This document shows, piece by piece, positions 33,417 to 41,877 of a stretch of DNA of 64,000 nt. The position numbers and the translations under genes were made by a program. Under the pieces are notes generated by a model, which saw nothing but the letters and a program-made list of their open reading frames with translations, made no database searches and was not told the DNA's origin. Numbering within the stretch: position 1 is the stretch's first letter; every line of letters begins with the position of its first letter. Location of the stretch: the NCBI RefSeq assembly GCF_001482365.1, contig NZ_CP013254.1:2170001-2234000 (forward strand). Direction: 5' to 3'. The DNA is from Kocuria flava. GTDB lineage: Bacteria; Actinomycetota; Actinomycetes; Actinomycetales; Micrococcaceae.

Positions 33417-34394
33417 TCAGTCGCCGGCGGCCCGGCGCTCGAGCGCGTCCAGCAGCGCGTCCTCCTCGTCCTCGGCCGTGGGCCGGGAGCGCCGGCGCTG
33501 CGGCCGGGGCCGCATGAGCTGCTTGAGGTGCGGGGGCATGTCGTCGGCCATCTCCAGCTCGCGCAGGACCAGCTCCTCGTCCCCCTCGCCGATGTAGGTC
33601 CCGTCCTCGTCGTAGAAGCGCGCGAGCCGTCGCTCCACCTCGGCCGCGTACTGCCGGTCCCACTCGTCGTTGCGGACCTGCTGGCGGGCCGCCCAGCCGT
33701 AGGCGACGAAGAACAGGGCGGCGAACGCGTACCACTGCAGGGAGTAGGACAGGTGCGGCCCCGAGTCGACCTCCGGGGCCGGGGCCGGGGCCGGTGCCGT
33801 GGCGGGGGACGGCTGCTCGGAGCGGACCTCGCCGTAGGCGGCGGTGCCGATCGCGTACCCCCACCGGTCCCGGAGCTCGTCCAGGTCCACGGAGGCGATC
33901 TGGCCCTCCGGGGCCCCGCGGTCCACGGCGGGCTCGCCCGGCTGGAGCCGGGCCTCGACGACGACCTCGCCGGCGGGCGGGGCGGGCACCTCGTCCGGCA
34001 TCCCGTTGGCGGCCTCGCCCGTGGGCACCCAGCCGCGGTCCAGCACGACCGTCGCGCCGCCGGTGGTGCGGAAGGGCACGAGCACCTCGTAGCCCACGCG
34101 CCCGTCCTGGGGGCGGTTGCGCACGAGCACCTGGTCCTCGGGCAGGTAGCGTCCGGTCAGCCGCACGGGGTGCCAGGTCAGGGACGGGTCGGCGCGCGCG
34201 AACGGGGCCGCGGCCGCCGACCCCTCGAGCGGCTCGGCGTCGTAGTTGCGCTCGATCTTGGCGTTCTCGCCGGTGAGGTGGTCGTTGCGGTCCATCTGCC
34301 AGCCGGCGAGGTGGACCGAGACGGCCGCGGCGGCGCAGGCGAGCAGGAACCACCCGATCCAGCGGCCGCTGAGCAGGAAGCGGTAGCGGCCCAT
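33417..34394 (-). CDS. SURF1-family cytochrome oxidase biogenesis protein
   Basis: Membrane protein (325 aa) with the SURF1 layout: one helix near the N-terminus (about 12-30, WIGWFLLACAAAAVSVHLAGWQMDR), a large extracytoplasmic domain with YEVLVPFRTTGGATVVLDRGWVP and HLSYSLQWYAF, and a second helix (about 216-235). SURF1 helps assemble haem A into cytochrome oxidase. A charged cytoplasmic tail (about 238-325, RPRPQRRRSRPTAEDEEDALLDALERR) extends it past the usual ~250 aa. One base separates it from the upstream small zinc-ribbon-like gene, indicating an operon. Confidence 0.9.
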   Translation of the reverse strand: MGRYRFLLSGRWIGWFLLACAAAAVSVHLAGWQMDRNDHLTGENAKIERNYDAEPLEGSAAAAPFARADPSLTWHPVRLTGRYLPEDQVLVRNRPQDGRVGYEVLVPFRTTGGATVVLDRGWVPTGEAANGMPDEVPAPPAGEVVVEARLQPGEPAVDRGAPEGQIASVDLDELRDRWGYAIGTAAYGEVRSEQPSPATAPAPAPAPEVDSGPHLSYSLQWYAFAALFFVAYGWAARQQVRNDEWDRQYAAEVERRLARFYDEDGTYIGEGDEELVLRELEMADDMPPHLKQLMRPRPQRRRSRPTAEDEEDALLDALERRAAGD

Positions 34395-34395
34395 C

Positions 34396-34683
34396 TCAGG
34401 CGTTCTCCGCCGGTGCCCCGCCGGCCGCGTCCGGGCCGGTCATGGGCACGGTGTCCTTCCAGAAGCCGCGGGCGCGCAGGAACTGCTCGAGGTGCTCGCG
34501 GTGGTCGGGGCAGGCCAGCCAGGTCTTGCGCCGCTCGGGGGTGTGCACGCGCGGGTTGTTCCAGCGGATCCGCCACGCGGCCGCCTCCCGGCAGCCCTTG
34601 CGCGAGCACTGCGGGGCGTCGGGTCCCGCGGGGGTGTTCTCCCGGTCCCGCGGCGTCAGCGATCCCAGCAGGTCGAACTCCAC
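34396..34683 (-). CDS. Small conserved actinobacterial protein with Cys/His cluster
   Basis: Conserved protein of unknown function (95 aa). Cys and His residues are spaced like a zinc site (CSRKGC ... ACPDH). WRIRWNNPRVHTPERRKTWLACPDHREHLEQFLRARGFWKD is typical of a short family found beside SURF1 and DUF3099 genes in Micrococcaceae and relatives. GTG 34683 is preferred because GAGGAG lies 10 bases upstream; the frame also contains an earlier TTG that overlaps that site. It sits between DUF3099 and SURF1. Confidence 0.75.
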   Translation of the reverse strand: MEFDLLGSLTPRDRENTPAGPDAPQCSRKGCREAAAWRIRWNNPRVHTPERRKTWLACPDHREHLEQFLRARGFWKDTVPMTGPDAAGGAPAENA

Positions 34684-34726
34684 GGCGGTCGTGCTCCTCA
34701 ACAGTGCGGCGGGCGCGGCGGGCGGC

Positions 34727-35239
34727 TCAGGCGGCGCCGCGGGAACGGTCGTCCCCGACAGTAGCCGAGGAACCCTGGCCCCCGCTGGGAGCCGGCCCGG
34801 GCCCGGAGCGGCCCGGGCCGGGTCCTCCGGCGGCGGGCTCCGCGGGCTCCTTCGGGTCGCCGTGCCCGGCGACGAACTCGCCCTCGATGACCTGCTCGAC
34901 CGCCGCCGGTGCCGGGCGCGGCGCCTCCGGGGCGGCGGTGAGCGCGGGGGCCGCGGGCGGCTCGTAGTAGTGGCTGGTGCGCGCGGAGCGGTCGGCGCCG
35001 CGGTTGGCCAGCAGCACCGCCATCCAGGGCAGGACCGCCACCCCGGCGATCGCCACGCCCCGCACCCACAGGTTGTCGACGAGCACGAACACGATCAGGC
35101 ACACGACGCGCAGCCCCATCTGGATGCCGTAGACCTTCATCCGGTGGCCCATGTCCTGGGTGTGCGGTGCCGCGGTCGTCGTGATGGAGTGGACGTCCTC
35201 GCCCCCGGCCTCGCCGGTGGTCAGATAGCGCTTGCTCAT
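34727..35239 (-). CDS. DUF3099 membrane protein
   Basis: Protein of unknown function (170 aa) with the DUF3099 core: a soluble start containing SITTTAAPHTQDMGHRMKVYGIQMGLR, then two hydrophobic helices (about 42-58 and 61-78) followed by NRGADRSARTSHYYEPP. The C-terminal half is a disordered Pro/Ala/Gly-rich tail. A GGGAGGG ribosome-binding site precedes the ATG. First gene of the three-gene set ending in SURF1, divergent from fabG. Confidence 0.85.
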   Translation of the reverse strand: MSKRYLTTGEAGGEDVHSITTTAAPHTQDMGHRMKVYGIQMGLRVVCLIVFVLVDNLWVRGVAIAGVAVLPWMAVLLANRGADRSARTSHYYEPPAAPALTAAPEAPRPAPAAVEQVIEGEFVAGHGDPKEPAEPAAGGPGPGRSGPGPAPSGGQGSSATVGDDRSRGAA

Positions 35240-35374
35240 GGCCCTCCCGAATCAGACGCCCCATTCTCGCACCCGGCACCGACATCGCGCTCCCCGCCGG
35301 GCCCCCGGACCGGACCGGTCCCGGCGCCGGACGGTGCCCCGCGCACGCTACCGGCCGGTTCCCGGGCCTGCCGA

Positions 35375-35380
35375 TACGAT
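35375..35380 (+). promoter_or_regulatory. -10-like element of fabG
   Basis: TACGAT about 78 bases upstream of the fabG ATG, in the DUF3099/fabG divergent region. Confidence 0.45.
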
Positions 35381-35457
35381 GGGACCCGTTCCCGCCCGCC
35401 GGCGCGCCCGTGCCGCGGGCAGCACCCGCGCCTCCCGACCGAAAGGCCCCACCTCCC

Positions 35458-36186
35458 ATGGCAGACCAGCAGACCGGCCCGTCCCCGCGCACCGTCCTCG
35501 TCACCGGCGGCAACCGGGGCATCGGACGGGCCATCGCGCAGGCCTTCAAGGACGCCGGGGACAACGTGGCCGTCACCCACCGCTCCGGCGAGGCCCCCGA
35601 GGGCTTCCTCGCCGTGCAGGCCGACGTCACCGACGCCGCGTCGATCGACGCCGCCTTCAAGGCCGTCGAGGCCGAGTTCGGCCCGGTCGAGGTCGTCGTG
35701 GCCAACGCGGGCATCACCCGCGACACCCTGCTGCTGCGGATGAAGGAGCAGGACTTCCAGGACGTCGTGGACACCAACCTCACCGGTGCGTTCCGCGTCG
35801 TCCAGCGCGCGGCCAAGGGCTTCATGCGCCTGAAGCGCGGCCGCGTGGTGCTGATCTCCTCGGTGGTCGGCCTCTACGGCTCGCCCGGCCAGGTCAACTA
35901 CGCCGCCTCGAAGGCCGGGCTCGTCGGCATGGCCCGCTCCATCACCCGCGAGCTGGGCGGGCGCAACGTGACCGCCAACGTCGTCGCCCCCGGGTTCATC
36001 AACACCGAGATGACGGCGGCCCTGCCGGAGGACACCCAGAGGGACTACCTCGCGTCCATCCCGGCCGGCCGCTTCGCCGAGCCCGAGGAGGTCGCCGCGG
36101 TCGTGCGCTGGATCGCCTCGGACGAGGCGAAGTACATCTCCGGGGCCGTCATCCCCGTCGACGGCGGCCTCGGCATGGGCCACTGA
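35458..36186 (+). CDS. fabG: 3-oxoacyl-ACP reductase FabG
   Basis: NADPH-dependent SDR (242 aa) of fatty-acid elongation. The cofactor motif TGGNRGIGRA is at about 17-26, NAGI follows at about 85, the catalytic serine is in LISSVVGLYG, and YAASKAG gives the YxxxK pair. The C-terminal GAVIPVDGGLGMGH is typical of FabG. ATG 35458 gives a normal start; GAAAGG lies 11 bases upstream. It is followed after 43 bases by a second SDR, an arrangement frequent in actinobacteria. Confidence 0.92.
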   Translation: MADQQTGPSPRTVLVTGGNRGIGRAIAQAFKDAGDNVAVTHRSGEAPEGFLAVQADVTDAASIDAAFKAVEAEFGPVEVVVANAGITRDTLLLRMKEQDFQDVVDTNLTGAFRVVQRAAKGFMRLKRGRVVLISSVVGLYGSPGQVNYAASKAGLVGMARSITRELGGRNVTANVVAPGFINTEMTAALPEDTQRDYLASIPAGRFAEPEEVAAVVRWIASDEAKYISGAVIPVDGGLGMGH

Positions 36187-36229
36187 GCCCGGCCCCCACG
36201 ATCCCCGCACGTTCCACCGAAGGAGCACC

Positions 36230-36988
36230 ATGAGTTCACTCGCAGGCAAGACCGCGGTCGTCACCGGGTCCTCGCGCGGCGTCGGCGCCGACACCGCCAG
36301 GCTGCTGGCCGCCCAGGGCGCCAACGTCGTCGTCAACTACCGGCAGAAGGCCCCGCGCGCCACCAAGGTCGTCAAGGAGATCGAGGCCGCCGGCGGGCAC
36401 GCGATCGCCGTGCAGGCCGACATGACCGAGCCCTCCGACGTCCGCCGCCTGTTCGCCGAGGCCGTCGAGGCCTTCGGCGGGGTCGACGTCCTCGTCCTCA
36501 ACGCCTCCGGCGGGATGGAGACCGACCTGGGGGAGGACTACGCCCTGAAGCTCAACCGCGACGCCCAGGACGACACCCTCACCGCCGCCCTGGAGCACCT
36601 GCCCGAGGGCGGGCGCGTGGTCTTCGTGACCAGCCACCAGGCGCACTTCATCAACGACGTCGAGACCATGCCGGAGTACGTGGAGGTCGCGAGGTCCAAG
36701 CGCGCGGGCGAGGACACCCTCACGGCCCGCATCCCCGAGCTGTCCGCGAAGGGCATCACCTTCGTGGTGGTCTCCGGGGACATGATCGAGGGCACCGTCA
36801 CCGCGACCCTGCTCAACCGTGCCCGCCCCGGCGCCCTCGAGCAGCGCCGCGAGGCCGCCGGCAGGCTCTACTCCGTGCACGAGTTCGCCGAGGAGATCGC
36901 GCGGATGGTCACCGCCGACGTCCCCACGGGGCACGTCGAGCTCGTGGGCGGGGCCGAGGACTTCCTCGCCCAGGCCGGCGGCCGCTAG
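36230..36988 (+). CDS. SDR-family protein with an atypical active site
   Basis: Short-chain dehydrogenase/reductase fold (252 aa). The glycine-rich TGSSRGVGAD motif (12-21), QADMTEP and VLNASGG are present. The catalytic YxxxK is not: the region reads SHQAHFINDVETMPEYVEVARSKRAGED, so lysine is seven, not four, residues after the candidate tyrosine. Activity as a normal oxidoreductase is uncertain; it may use a rearranged site or have lost catalysis. Co-directional with fabG; GAAGGAG precedes the ATG. Confidence 0.85.
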   Translation: MSSLAGKTAVVTGSSRGVGADTARLLAAQGANVVVNYRQKAPRATKVVKEIEAAGGHAIAVQADMTEPSDVRRLFAEAVEAFGGVDVLVLNASGGMETDLGEDYALKLNRDAQDDTLTAALEHLPEGGRVVFVTSHQAHFINDVETMPEYVEVARSKRAGEDTLTARIPELSAKGITFVVVSGDMIEGTVTATLLNRARPGALEQRREAAGRLYSVHEFAEEIARMVTADVPTGHVELVGGAEDFLAQAGGR

Positions 36989-37012
36989 CACCCACGCCGC
37001 CGGGGCCGGAAC

Positions 37013-37044
37013 GGCGCGCCCGGGGCTCAGCCGCCGGGCGCGCC
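37013..37044. terminator. Bidirectional hairpin with VOC stop codon in its loop
   Basis: GGCGCGCCCGG (37013-37023) pairs perfectly with CCGGGCGCGCC (37034-37044). The 10-base loop contains the minus-strand stop codon of the VOC gene (37027-37029). It lies between convergent genes. Confidence 0.75.
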
Positions 37045-37452
37045 GGCGTCCTCGATGCTGACCATCCAGTGCATCCCGAACCGGTCGGTGCACATCCCGA
37101 ACAGCCCGCCCCACGGGGGCCGCTCCAGCGGCATGGTCACCGCCCCGCCGTCGCTGAGCCGCTCCCACCAGCCGCGCAGCAGCGCCTCGTCGTCGCCGCC
37201 CACCGAGAGGGAGACGTTGTCCCCGGGGGTGAGGTCCACGGCCCCCGGGGTGTCGGAGGCCATGAGCACGAGGCCGTGCTCGGTGGTCAGCGACGCGTGC
37301 ATGACCTTCTGCGCCTCGGCGGGGTCCTCGCTCGCGCCGTACTCGGCGAAGCGGCTGATCGTCAGCTCCCCGCCGAACACGGAGCGGTAGTACGTCATCG
37401 CCTCCTCGGCGGTGTCGCGGAAGGTGAGGTAGGGGTTCAGCTGCACGGCCAC
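37027..37452 (-). CDS. VOC/PhnB-like glyoxalase-fold protein
   Basis: Protein (141 aa) of the vicinal-oxygen-chelate superfamily, PhnB-like subgroup: LNPYLTFRDTAEEAMTYYRSVFGGELTISRF at the start, VMHASL with the usual metal-ligand position, and FGMCTDRFGMHWMVS near the end. Function in this subgroup is mostly unknown; it is often annotated as 3-demethylubiquinone methyltransferase-like by fold only. The GTG at 37452 has GGAGG seven bases upstream. Confidence 0.88.
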   Translation of the reverse strand: MAVQLNPYLTFRDTAEEAMTYYRSVFGGELTISRFAEYGASEDPAEAQKVMHASLTTEHGLVLMASDTPGAVDLTPGDNVSLSVGGDDEALLRGWWERLSDGGAVTMPLERPPWGGLFGMCTDRFGMHWMVSIEDAGAPGG

Positions 37453-37599
37453 GTCGGGTCCTCCGTCTCGTCCGGTCCTCGCCCCTCCCATCCTGGTACC
37501 GCGGCGGGCTCCGGGGAAGCCCGCGCGGGGCGCCGGCCGGTCCGTGACGGAGGGGCCGGCAGCCCGTCCCGGGGCCGTGCCGGGCGGGGCCCCGCGGCG

Positions 37600-37611
37600 T
37601 ACGCTGGGCCC
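37600..37611 (+). promoter_or_regulatory. Leaderless -10 of the DHFR-like gene
   Basis: TACGCT (37600-37605), 6 bases, then the ATG at 37612; no ribosome-binding site. Confidence 0.6.
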
Positions 37612-38166
37612 ATGAGCAGAGTGCAGTACTACGTGGCGGCCAGCGCCGACGGGTACATCGCCGACCGGGAGAACCACCTCGACTGGCTGCTGCAGTACGG
37701 CTTCGAGGCCTACCAGGACCACTACGACGCGTTCCTCGCCGAGGTCGGCGCCCTGGCCATGGGGGCGAGCACCTACGAGTTCGTCCTCGGCCAGGAGGAG
37801 GCGTGGGCCTACGGGGACCTGCCCACGTGGGTGTTCACCCACCGGGAGCTCCCGCGCGTGCCCGGGGCGGACCTGCGCTTCACGGCCGGGGACGTCGCCG
37901 TGCAGCTGGGGGCGATGCTCGACTCCGCCGGCGGGCGCAACCTCTGGGTCGTGGGCGGGGGCCGGCTGGCGGCCCAGTTCGCCGACACCGACCTGCTCGA
38001 CGAGCTGTGGCTGACGGCGATGCCGATCGTGCTCGGCGCCGGCCACCCCGTGCTGCCCACCGCCCGGCACAAGGACCTGCGGCTGCAGCGCACCACGCAC
38101 TTCGAGGGCGGGGCCGTGGAGCTGCGCTACGCCCTGCAGCCGGGCCGGCAGGTCTGGCCGGAGTGA
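37612..38166 (+). CDS. RibD C-terminal/DHFR-fold reductase
   Basis: Protein (184 aa) of the dihydrofolate reductase/RibD C-terminal family: YYVAASADGYIADRENHLDWL at the start, ALAMGASTYEFVL, the NADPH loop WVVGGGRLAAQF, and LWLTAMPIVLGAGHPVLP. These features match the stand-alone YwjB/YyaP-like group, usually annotated as reductases of unknown substrate. Predicted leaderless. Its stop codon lies in the loop of a short hairpin shared with the convergent serB end. Confidence 0.88.
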   Translation: MSRVQYYVAASADGYIADRENHLDWLLQYGFEAYQDHYDAFLAEVGALAMGASTYEFVLGQEEAWAYGDLPTWVFTHRELPRVPGADLRFTAGDVAVQLGAMLDSAGGRNLWVVGGGRLAAQFADTDLLDELWLTAMPIVLGAGHPVLPTARHKDLRLQRTTHFEGGAVELRYALQPGRQVWPE

Positions 38167-38172
38167 TCCGGC
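38157..38172 (+). terminator. Short hairpin with the stop codon in its loop
   Basis: GCCGGA (38157-38162) and TCCGGC (38167-38172) enclose a GTGA loop that contains the TGA stop (38164-38166). Only 6 bp, so weaker than the other examples. Confidence 0.4.
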
Positions 38173-38194
38173 GCGCCGGGACGGCCGGGGCCGC

Positions 38195-39124
38195 TCACAG
38201 GTCGGCGAAGAAGCGCACCGCGTCGAGGTTGGGGATGTTCAGCTGCGCGTCGGCGGCGGCGCGCAGGGCCGGCTTCGCGTTGTAGGCCACGCCCAGTCCC
38301 GCGGCGGCGAGCATGTCGAGGTCGTTGGCGCCGTCGCCCACGGCCACGACGTCGGCGGGCTCCACGTCCAGCTCCTCGGCCCACCGGCGCAGGGAGCGCT
38401 CCTTGGCGGCGCGGTCCACGACCTCACCGACCACGCGGCCGGTCAGCCGCCCGCCGGAGACCTCGAGGGTGTTGGCCGTGTGCCGGGTCAGCTCCAGCTG
38501 CCGGGCCAGCGGGTCGAGGACCTCCAGGAACCCGCCGGAGACCGCGGCCACGCCGTGGCCCTCCCGCAGGAACGCCTTCACGAGCACCGCCGCCCCGGGG
38601 GAGAGGCGCACCGCGGCGGCGACGTCCTCCAGCACCGAGACCGGCAGCCCCTCGAGCGCGCGCACCCGGGCGTGCAGGGACTCGGCGAAGTCGAGCTCCC
38701 CGCGCATGGCCGCCTCGGTGACCTCGGCGACCTCCGCCTCCCGGCCGGCGTGGGCGGCGAGCAGCTCGATCACCTCCTGCTGGATCAGCGTCGAGTCGAC
38801 GTCGAGGACCAGCAGCTTGCGCCGGTCGGGGTCGAACAGGCGGGTGGGGACGACGTTGACGTCCACCCCGGGCATGAGCTGGGCGAGGGGGTCGGGGCGC
38901 AGCGCGGCGAGCAGGCCGCGGGCGTCCCCGCCGCGCAGCAGGGCGGTGAACGCGTTGTAGCCGGGCACCTGCGCGTCCGGGCCGGCGGAGCCGGAGCCGG
39001 TGACGCGCACGGCCGAGAACCGCTCGACCTCGGCCCCGGCGTCCTGCACCATCGCGAGGATGCGCTCCCGCGCCTCCGGGTCCGGATGCTGGGCGAACGC
39101 GATCACGGCGAGGTCGGTGGTCAT
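38195..39124 (-). CDS. serB: Phosphoserine phosphatase SerB
   Basis: HAD-family enzyme (309 aa) for the last step of serine synthesis. An N-terminal ACT-like regulatory region (about 1-90) precedes the HAD core: DVDSTLIQQE (108-117) with nucleophile and acid Asp, the catalytic Ser in AAVSGGF, the conserved Lys in DRAAKERSL, and GDGANDLDM for Mg2+. ATG 39124 lies 7 bases after TACACT (39137-39132), so it is predicted leaderless. Confidence 0.95.
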   Translation of the reverse strand: MTTDLAVIAFAQHPDPEARERILAMVQDAGAEVERFSAVRVTGSGSAGPDAQVPGYNAFTALLRGGDARGLLAALRPDPLAQLMPGVDVNVVPTRLFDPDRRKLLVLDVDSTLIQQEVIELLAAHAGREAEVAEVTEAAMRGELDFAESLHARVRALEGLPVSVLEDVAAAVRLSPGAAVLVKAFLREGHGVAAVSGGFLEVLDPLARQLELTRHTANTLEVSGGRLTGRVVGEVVDRAAKERSLRRWAEELDVEPADVVAVGDGANDLDMLAAAGLGVAYNAKPALRAAADAQLNIPNLDAVRFFADL

Positions 39125-39137
39125 GGGCCCCAGTGTA
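39125..39137 (-). promoter_or_regulatory. Leaderless -10 of serB
   Basis: Minus-strand TACACT (39137-39132), 7 bases, then the ATG at 39124. Confidence 0.6.
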
Positions 39138-39198
39138 TCCACCGCGCGCCCCGGGCCCGCCCGGGACGCCACGCCCCGGGAGGGCCCGGGGCGTGTCC

Positions 39199-39211
39199 TA
39201 GAGTGGCGGGT
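39199..39211 (+). promoter_or_regulatory. Leaderless -10 of the orphan ABC ATPase
   Basis: TAGAGT (39199-39204), 7 bases, then the ATG at 39212; it lies about 60 bases from the divergent serB -10. Confidence 0.6.
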
Positions 39212-39997
39212 ATGAGTGCTGTGGTGGAGATGGCGGACGTCAGCGTGGTCCGCGGGCGCAAGACGCTGCTGGACGCGGTGGACTGGGTGGTCCGCGAGGG
39301 GGAGCGGTGGGTCGTGCTCGGCCCCAACGGCGCCGGCAAGACGACGCTGCTGTCGATCGCGGCGGCCCGGCTGCACCCCACCCGCGGGATGGTGGACATC
39401 CTCGACGAGATCCTCGGCGCCGTCGACGTCTTCGAGCTGCGCCCCCGGATCGGGCTGAGCTCGACGGTGCTGGCCGCCCAGATCCCCGCGTCGGAGACCG
39501 TGCGCGACTGCGTGGTCACCGCCGCCTACGGGGTGACCGGGCGCTGGACGGAGCGCTACGACGCCGACGACGACGCCCGGGCGCAGGAGCTCATGGCCGC
39601 CTGGGGCATCGACCACCTGGCGGAGCGCCGCTTCGGCACCCTCTCCGAGGGCGAGCGCAAGCGCGTGCTGGTCGCCCGGGCGCTGATGACCGACCCGGAG
39701 CTGCTGCTGCTCGACGAGCCGGCCGCGGGCCTGGACGTCGGCGGCCGCGAGGACCTCGTGGCCCGCCTGGACGAGCTCGCCCGGGACGGGAGCGCCCCGG
39801 CGGTGGTCATGGTCACCCACCACCTCGAGGAGGTCCCCGACGCGTTCACCCACGCCCTGCTGCTGCGGGAGGGCCGCGTGGTCGCCGCCGGGCCGGTCGA
39901 GCAGGTGATCACCCAGCGCAACCTCTCCGAGACCTTCGGGGTGGCGCTGAAGCTCGTGCGCGTCGGCAACCGCTACGCCGCCTTCGCCCGGACCTGA
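39212..39997 (+). CDS. Orphan ABC ATP-binding protein
   Basis: Single ATPase domain (261 aa): Walker A GPNGAGKTTL near 43-52, a signature LSEGERKRVL (SEG instead of SGG), Walker B LLLLDEPAAGLD, and HHLEEVP with the switch histidine. The GRKTLLDAVDW/LSEGERKR pattern resembles the ModF/PhrA-like or YlmA-type stand-alone ATPases. No permease of its class is adjacent; the next gene encodes a TauE/SafE carrier, which does not need an ATPase. Role unknown. Confidence 0.85.
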   Translation: MSAVVEMADVSVVRGRKTLLDAVDWVVREGERWVVLGPNGAGKTTLLSIAAARLHPTRGMVDILDEILGAVDVFELRPRIGLSSTVLAAQIPASETVRDCVVTAAYGVTGRWTERYDADDDARAQELMAAWGIDHLAERRFGTLSEGERKRVLVARALMTDPELLLLDEPAAGLDVGGREDLVARLDELARDGSAPAVVMVTHHLEEVPDAFTHALLLREGRVVAAGPVEQVITQRNLSETFGVALKLVRVGNRYAAFART

Positions 39998-40002
39998 CGG
40001 CC

Positions 40003-40884
40003 GTGCTGACGCAGACGGCCGGTGGCCTCGGCGAGCTCGCCGCGGCCTTCCCGTTCGAGTGGTGGCAGGCCGCGCTCATCCTGGTCGCCGGGGTGTGGGC
40101 GGGGCTGATCAACACCATCGTGGGCTCCGGCACCCTGGTGACCTTCCCCGTGCTCGTGGCCATGGGCGTCCCTCCCGTGACGGCGACGATGTCCAACGCC
40201 ATGGGCCTGATCGCCGGCAACCTCACCGGCGCCTGGCACTACCGCGCCGAGCTGCGCGGGGTGGAGCGCACGCTGCTCAAGCTGCTGCCCTGCTCGGTCG
40301 CCGGCGGCGTGGTCGGTGCCGCGCTGCTGCTGCACCTGCCCGAGTCCGTCTTCGGCTACGCCGCGCCGGTGCTCGTCGTCGTCGCCCTCCTGTTCGTGGT
40401 GTTCCAGCCGCGCCTGCAGGCGGTCGTGCGCCGGCGCAAGGACGCCCAGGCGCAGGCGGCCGCGGAGGCCGCCCGCGCCCGCGGCGAGACCCCCCGCCCG
40501 CTGGACCCGGACCGCTCCGCCCAGCCCGCGGCCCTCTACGTCCTCGTCACCCTGGCCGGGGTCTACGGCGGGTACTTCGTGGCGGCCCAGGGCGTGCTGC
40601 TGCTCGGGATCCTCGGGGTCTTCCTCCTCGCGTCCCTGCAGGCGGCCAACGCCGTGAAGGTCGTGCTCGTGGCGGTGGTCAACATCGTCGCCGCCGTCTC
40701 CTACATCCTCTTCGCCCCCGAGCGCATCGACTGGTGGGTCGTGGCCCTGATCGCGCTCAGCTCCTCCGCCGGGTCCTGGGCCGGGGCCAAGATCGGGCGC
40801 CGGCTCTCCCCGGTGGCGCTGCGCACCGTCATCGTGCTGCTGGGCCTCGTGGCCCTGGTGGCCCTCGTCGCCCGCCTGCTGTGA
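40003..40884 (+). CDS. TauE/SafE-family sulfite/anion exporter-like protein
   Basis: Membrane protein (293 aa) with eight predicted helices in two halves separated by a charged loop (about 141-175: RRRKDAQAQAAAEAARARGE). Family motifs GLINTIVGSGTLVTFPVLVAMGVPPVTATMSNAMGL and GVYGGYFVAAQGVLLLGILG are clear. Members move sulfite, sulfoacetate or other organic anions; the substrate here is unknown. The GTG start is 5 bases after the ATPase stop with no obvious ribosome-binding site, so translation is probably coupled to it. Confidence 0.88.
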   Translation: MLTQTAGGLGELAAAFPFEWWQAALILVAGVWAGLINTIVGSGTLVTFPVLVAMGVPPVTATMSNAMGLIAGNLTGAWHYRAELRGVERTLLKLLPCSVAGGVVGAALLLHLPESVFGYAAPVLVVVALLFVVFQPRLQAVVRRRKDAQAQAAAEAARARGETPRPLDPDRSAQPAALYVLVTLAGVYGGYFVAAQGVLLLGILGVFLLASLQAANAVKVVLVAVVNIVAAVSYILFAPERIDWWVVALIALSSSAGSWAGAKIGRRLSPVALRTVIVLLGLVALVALVARLL

Positions 40885-40919
40885 CCGCCCGACCCGAGTC
40901 CCCGACCCCCGGAGCCCCC

Positions 40920-41741
40920 GTGACCGATCTGCCCCAGCCCGTGCGCCTCGACACCGCCGAGGACCCCCGCGTGGACGACTACGCCCGGCTCACCGACGTG
41001 CGGCTGCGCCGGCGGATCGAGCCGGAGCGGGGGATGTACATCGCCGAGTCCTCCAAGGTCCTGCGCCGGGCCCTGGCCGCCGGGCACCGCCCCCGCTCCT
41101 TCTTCATGGCCGAGAAGTGGCTGGCCGAGATGGCCGACGTGCTGGCCGCCCACCCGGACGTGCCCCTGTACGTGGGCCCGGACGCCGTCCTGGAGCAGAT
41201 CACCGGCTTCCACCTCCACCGCGGGGCGCTCGCGGCCATGCAACGGCCCGAGCCGGTGGACCTCGACCGGCTGCTGGCCGGCGCGCGGCGGGTGGCGATC
41301 CTCGAGGACGTCGTGGACCACACCAACGTGGGGGCGGTCTTCCGCTCCGCCGCCGCCCTCGGGGTGGACGCCGTGCTCGTCACCCCCCGCTGCGCCGACC
41401 CCCTCTACCGCCGGGCCGTCCGCGTGTCGATGGGCACCGTCTTCCAGGTGCCGTGGGCCCGGCTCGAGCACTGGACGGGCGACCTCCAGCGGGTCAAGGA
41501 CGCCGGCTTCACCACCGCGGCGCTGGCGCTGAGCGAGGACTCCGTCCCGCTCGACGAGCTCGCCGCGCGCCGCGACGAGAAGCTCGCCCTGGTCCTGGGC
41601 ACCGAGGGGGACGGGCTGAGCGCGGCGGCCGTCCACCACGCCGACCTCGTGGTGCGCATCCCGATGTCCCACGGCGTGGACTCCCTCAACGTCGCGGCCG
41701 CCTCGGCGGTGGCCTTCTGGGAGACCCGCCCGCGGTCGTAA
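40920..41741 (+). CDS. SpoU/TrmH-family RNA 2'-O-methyltransferase
   Basis: SPOUT methyltransferase (273 aa), probably acting on 23S rRNA or tRNA. The N-terminal substrate-binding region has RGMYIAESSKVLRRALAAGHRPRSFFM; the SPOUT core has ILEDVVDHTNVGAVFRSAAALGVDAVLV, the knot segment LVLGTEGDGLS, and IPMSHGVDSLNVAAASAV. GTG 40920 with GGAG upstream gives a family-like start; GTG 40881 overlapping the previous stop is an alternative. Follows the TauE gene closely. Confidence 0.9.
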   Translation: MTDLPQPVRLDTAEDPRVDDYARLTDVRLRRRIEPERGMYIAESSKVLRRALAAGHRPRSFFMAEKWLAEMADVLAAHPDVPLYVGPDAVLEQITGFHLHRGALAAMQRPEPVDLDRLLAGARRVAILEDVVDHTNVGAVFRSAAALGVDAVLVTPRCADPLYRRAVRVSMGTVFQVPWARLEHWTGDLQRVKDAGFTTAALALSEDSVPLDELAARRDEKLALVLGTEGDGLSAAAVHHADLVVRIPMSHGVDSLNVAAASAVAFWETRPRS

Positions 41742-41793
41742 CGATCCGGGCGTCGATCCCGCCCCCACCAGGGATCTTCCCGCTCGCGAACGG

Positions 41794-41799
41794 TAGGAT
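41794..41799 (+). promoter_or_regulatory. -10-like element of the AMIN-like gene
   Basis: TAGGAT, giving a leader of about 72 bases to the ATG at 41878, which has GGGAAGG upstream. Confidence 0.5.
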
Positions 41800-41877
41800 C
41801 GGGGTGTCCGCACGTCCCGGTCCGAGGACCGCGGCACCCGCCGGGCGGCCGGGCGCGGACGAGCGGGAAGGTGCGTC

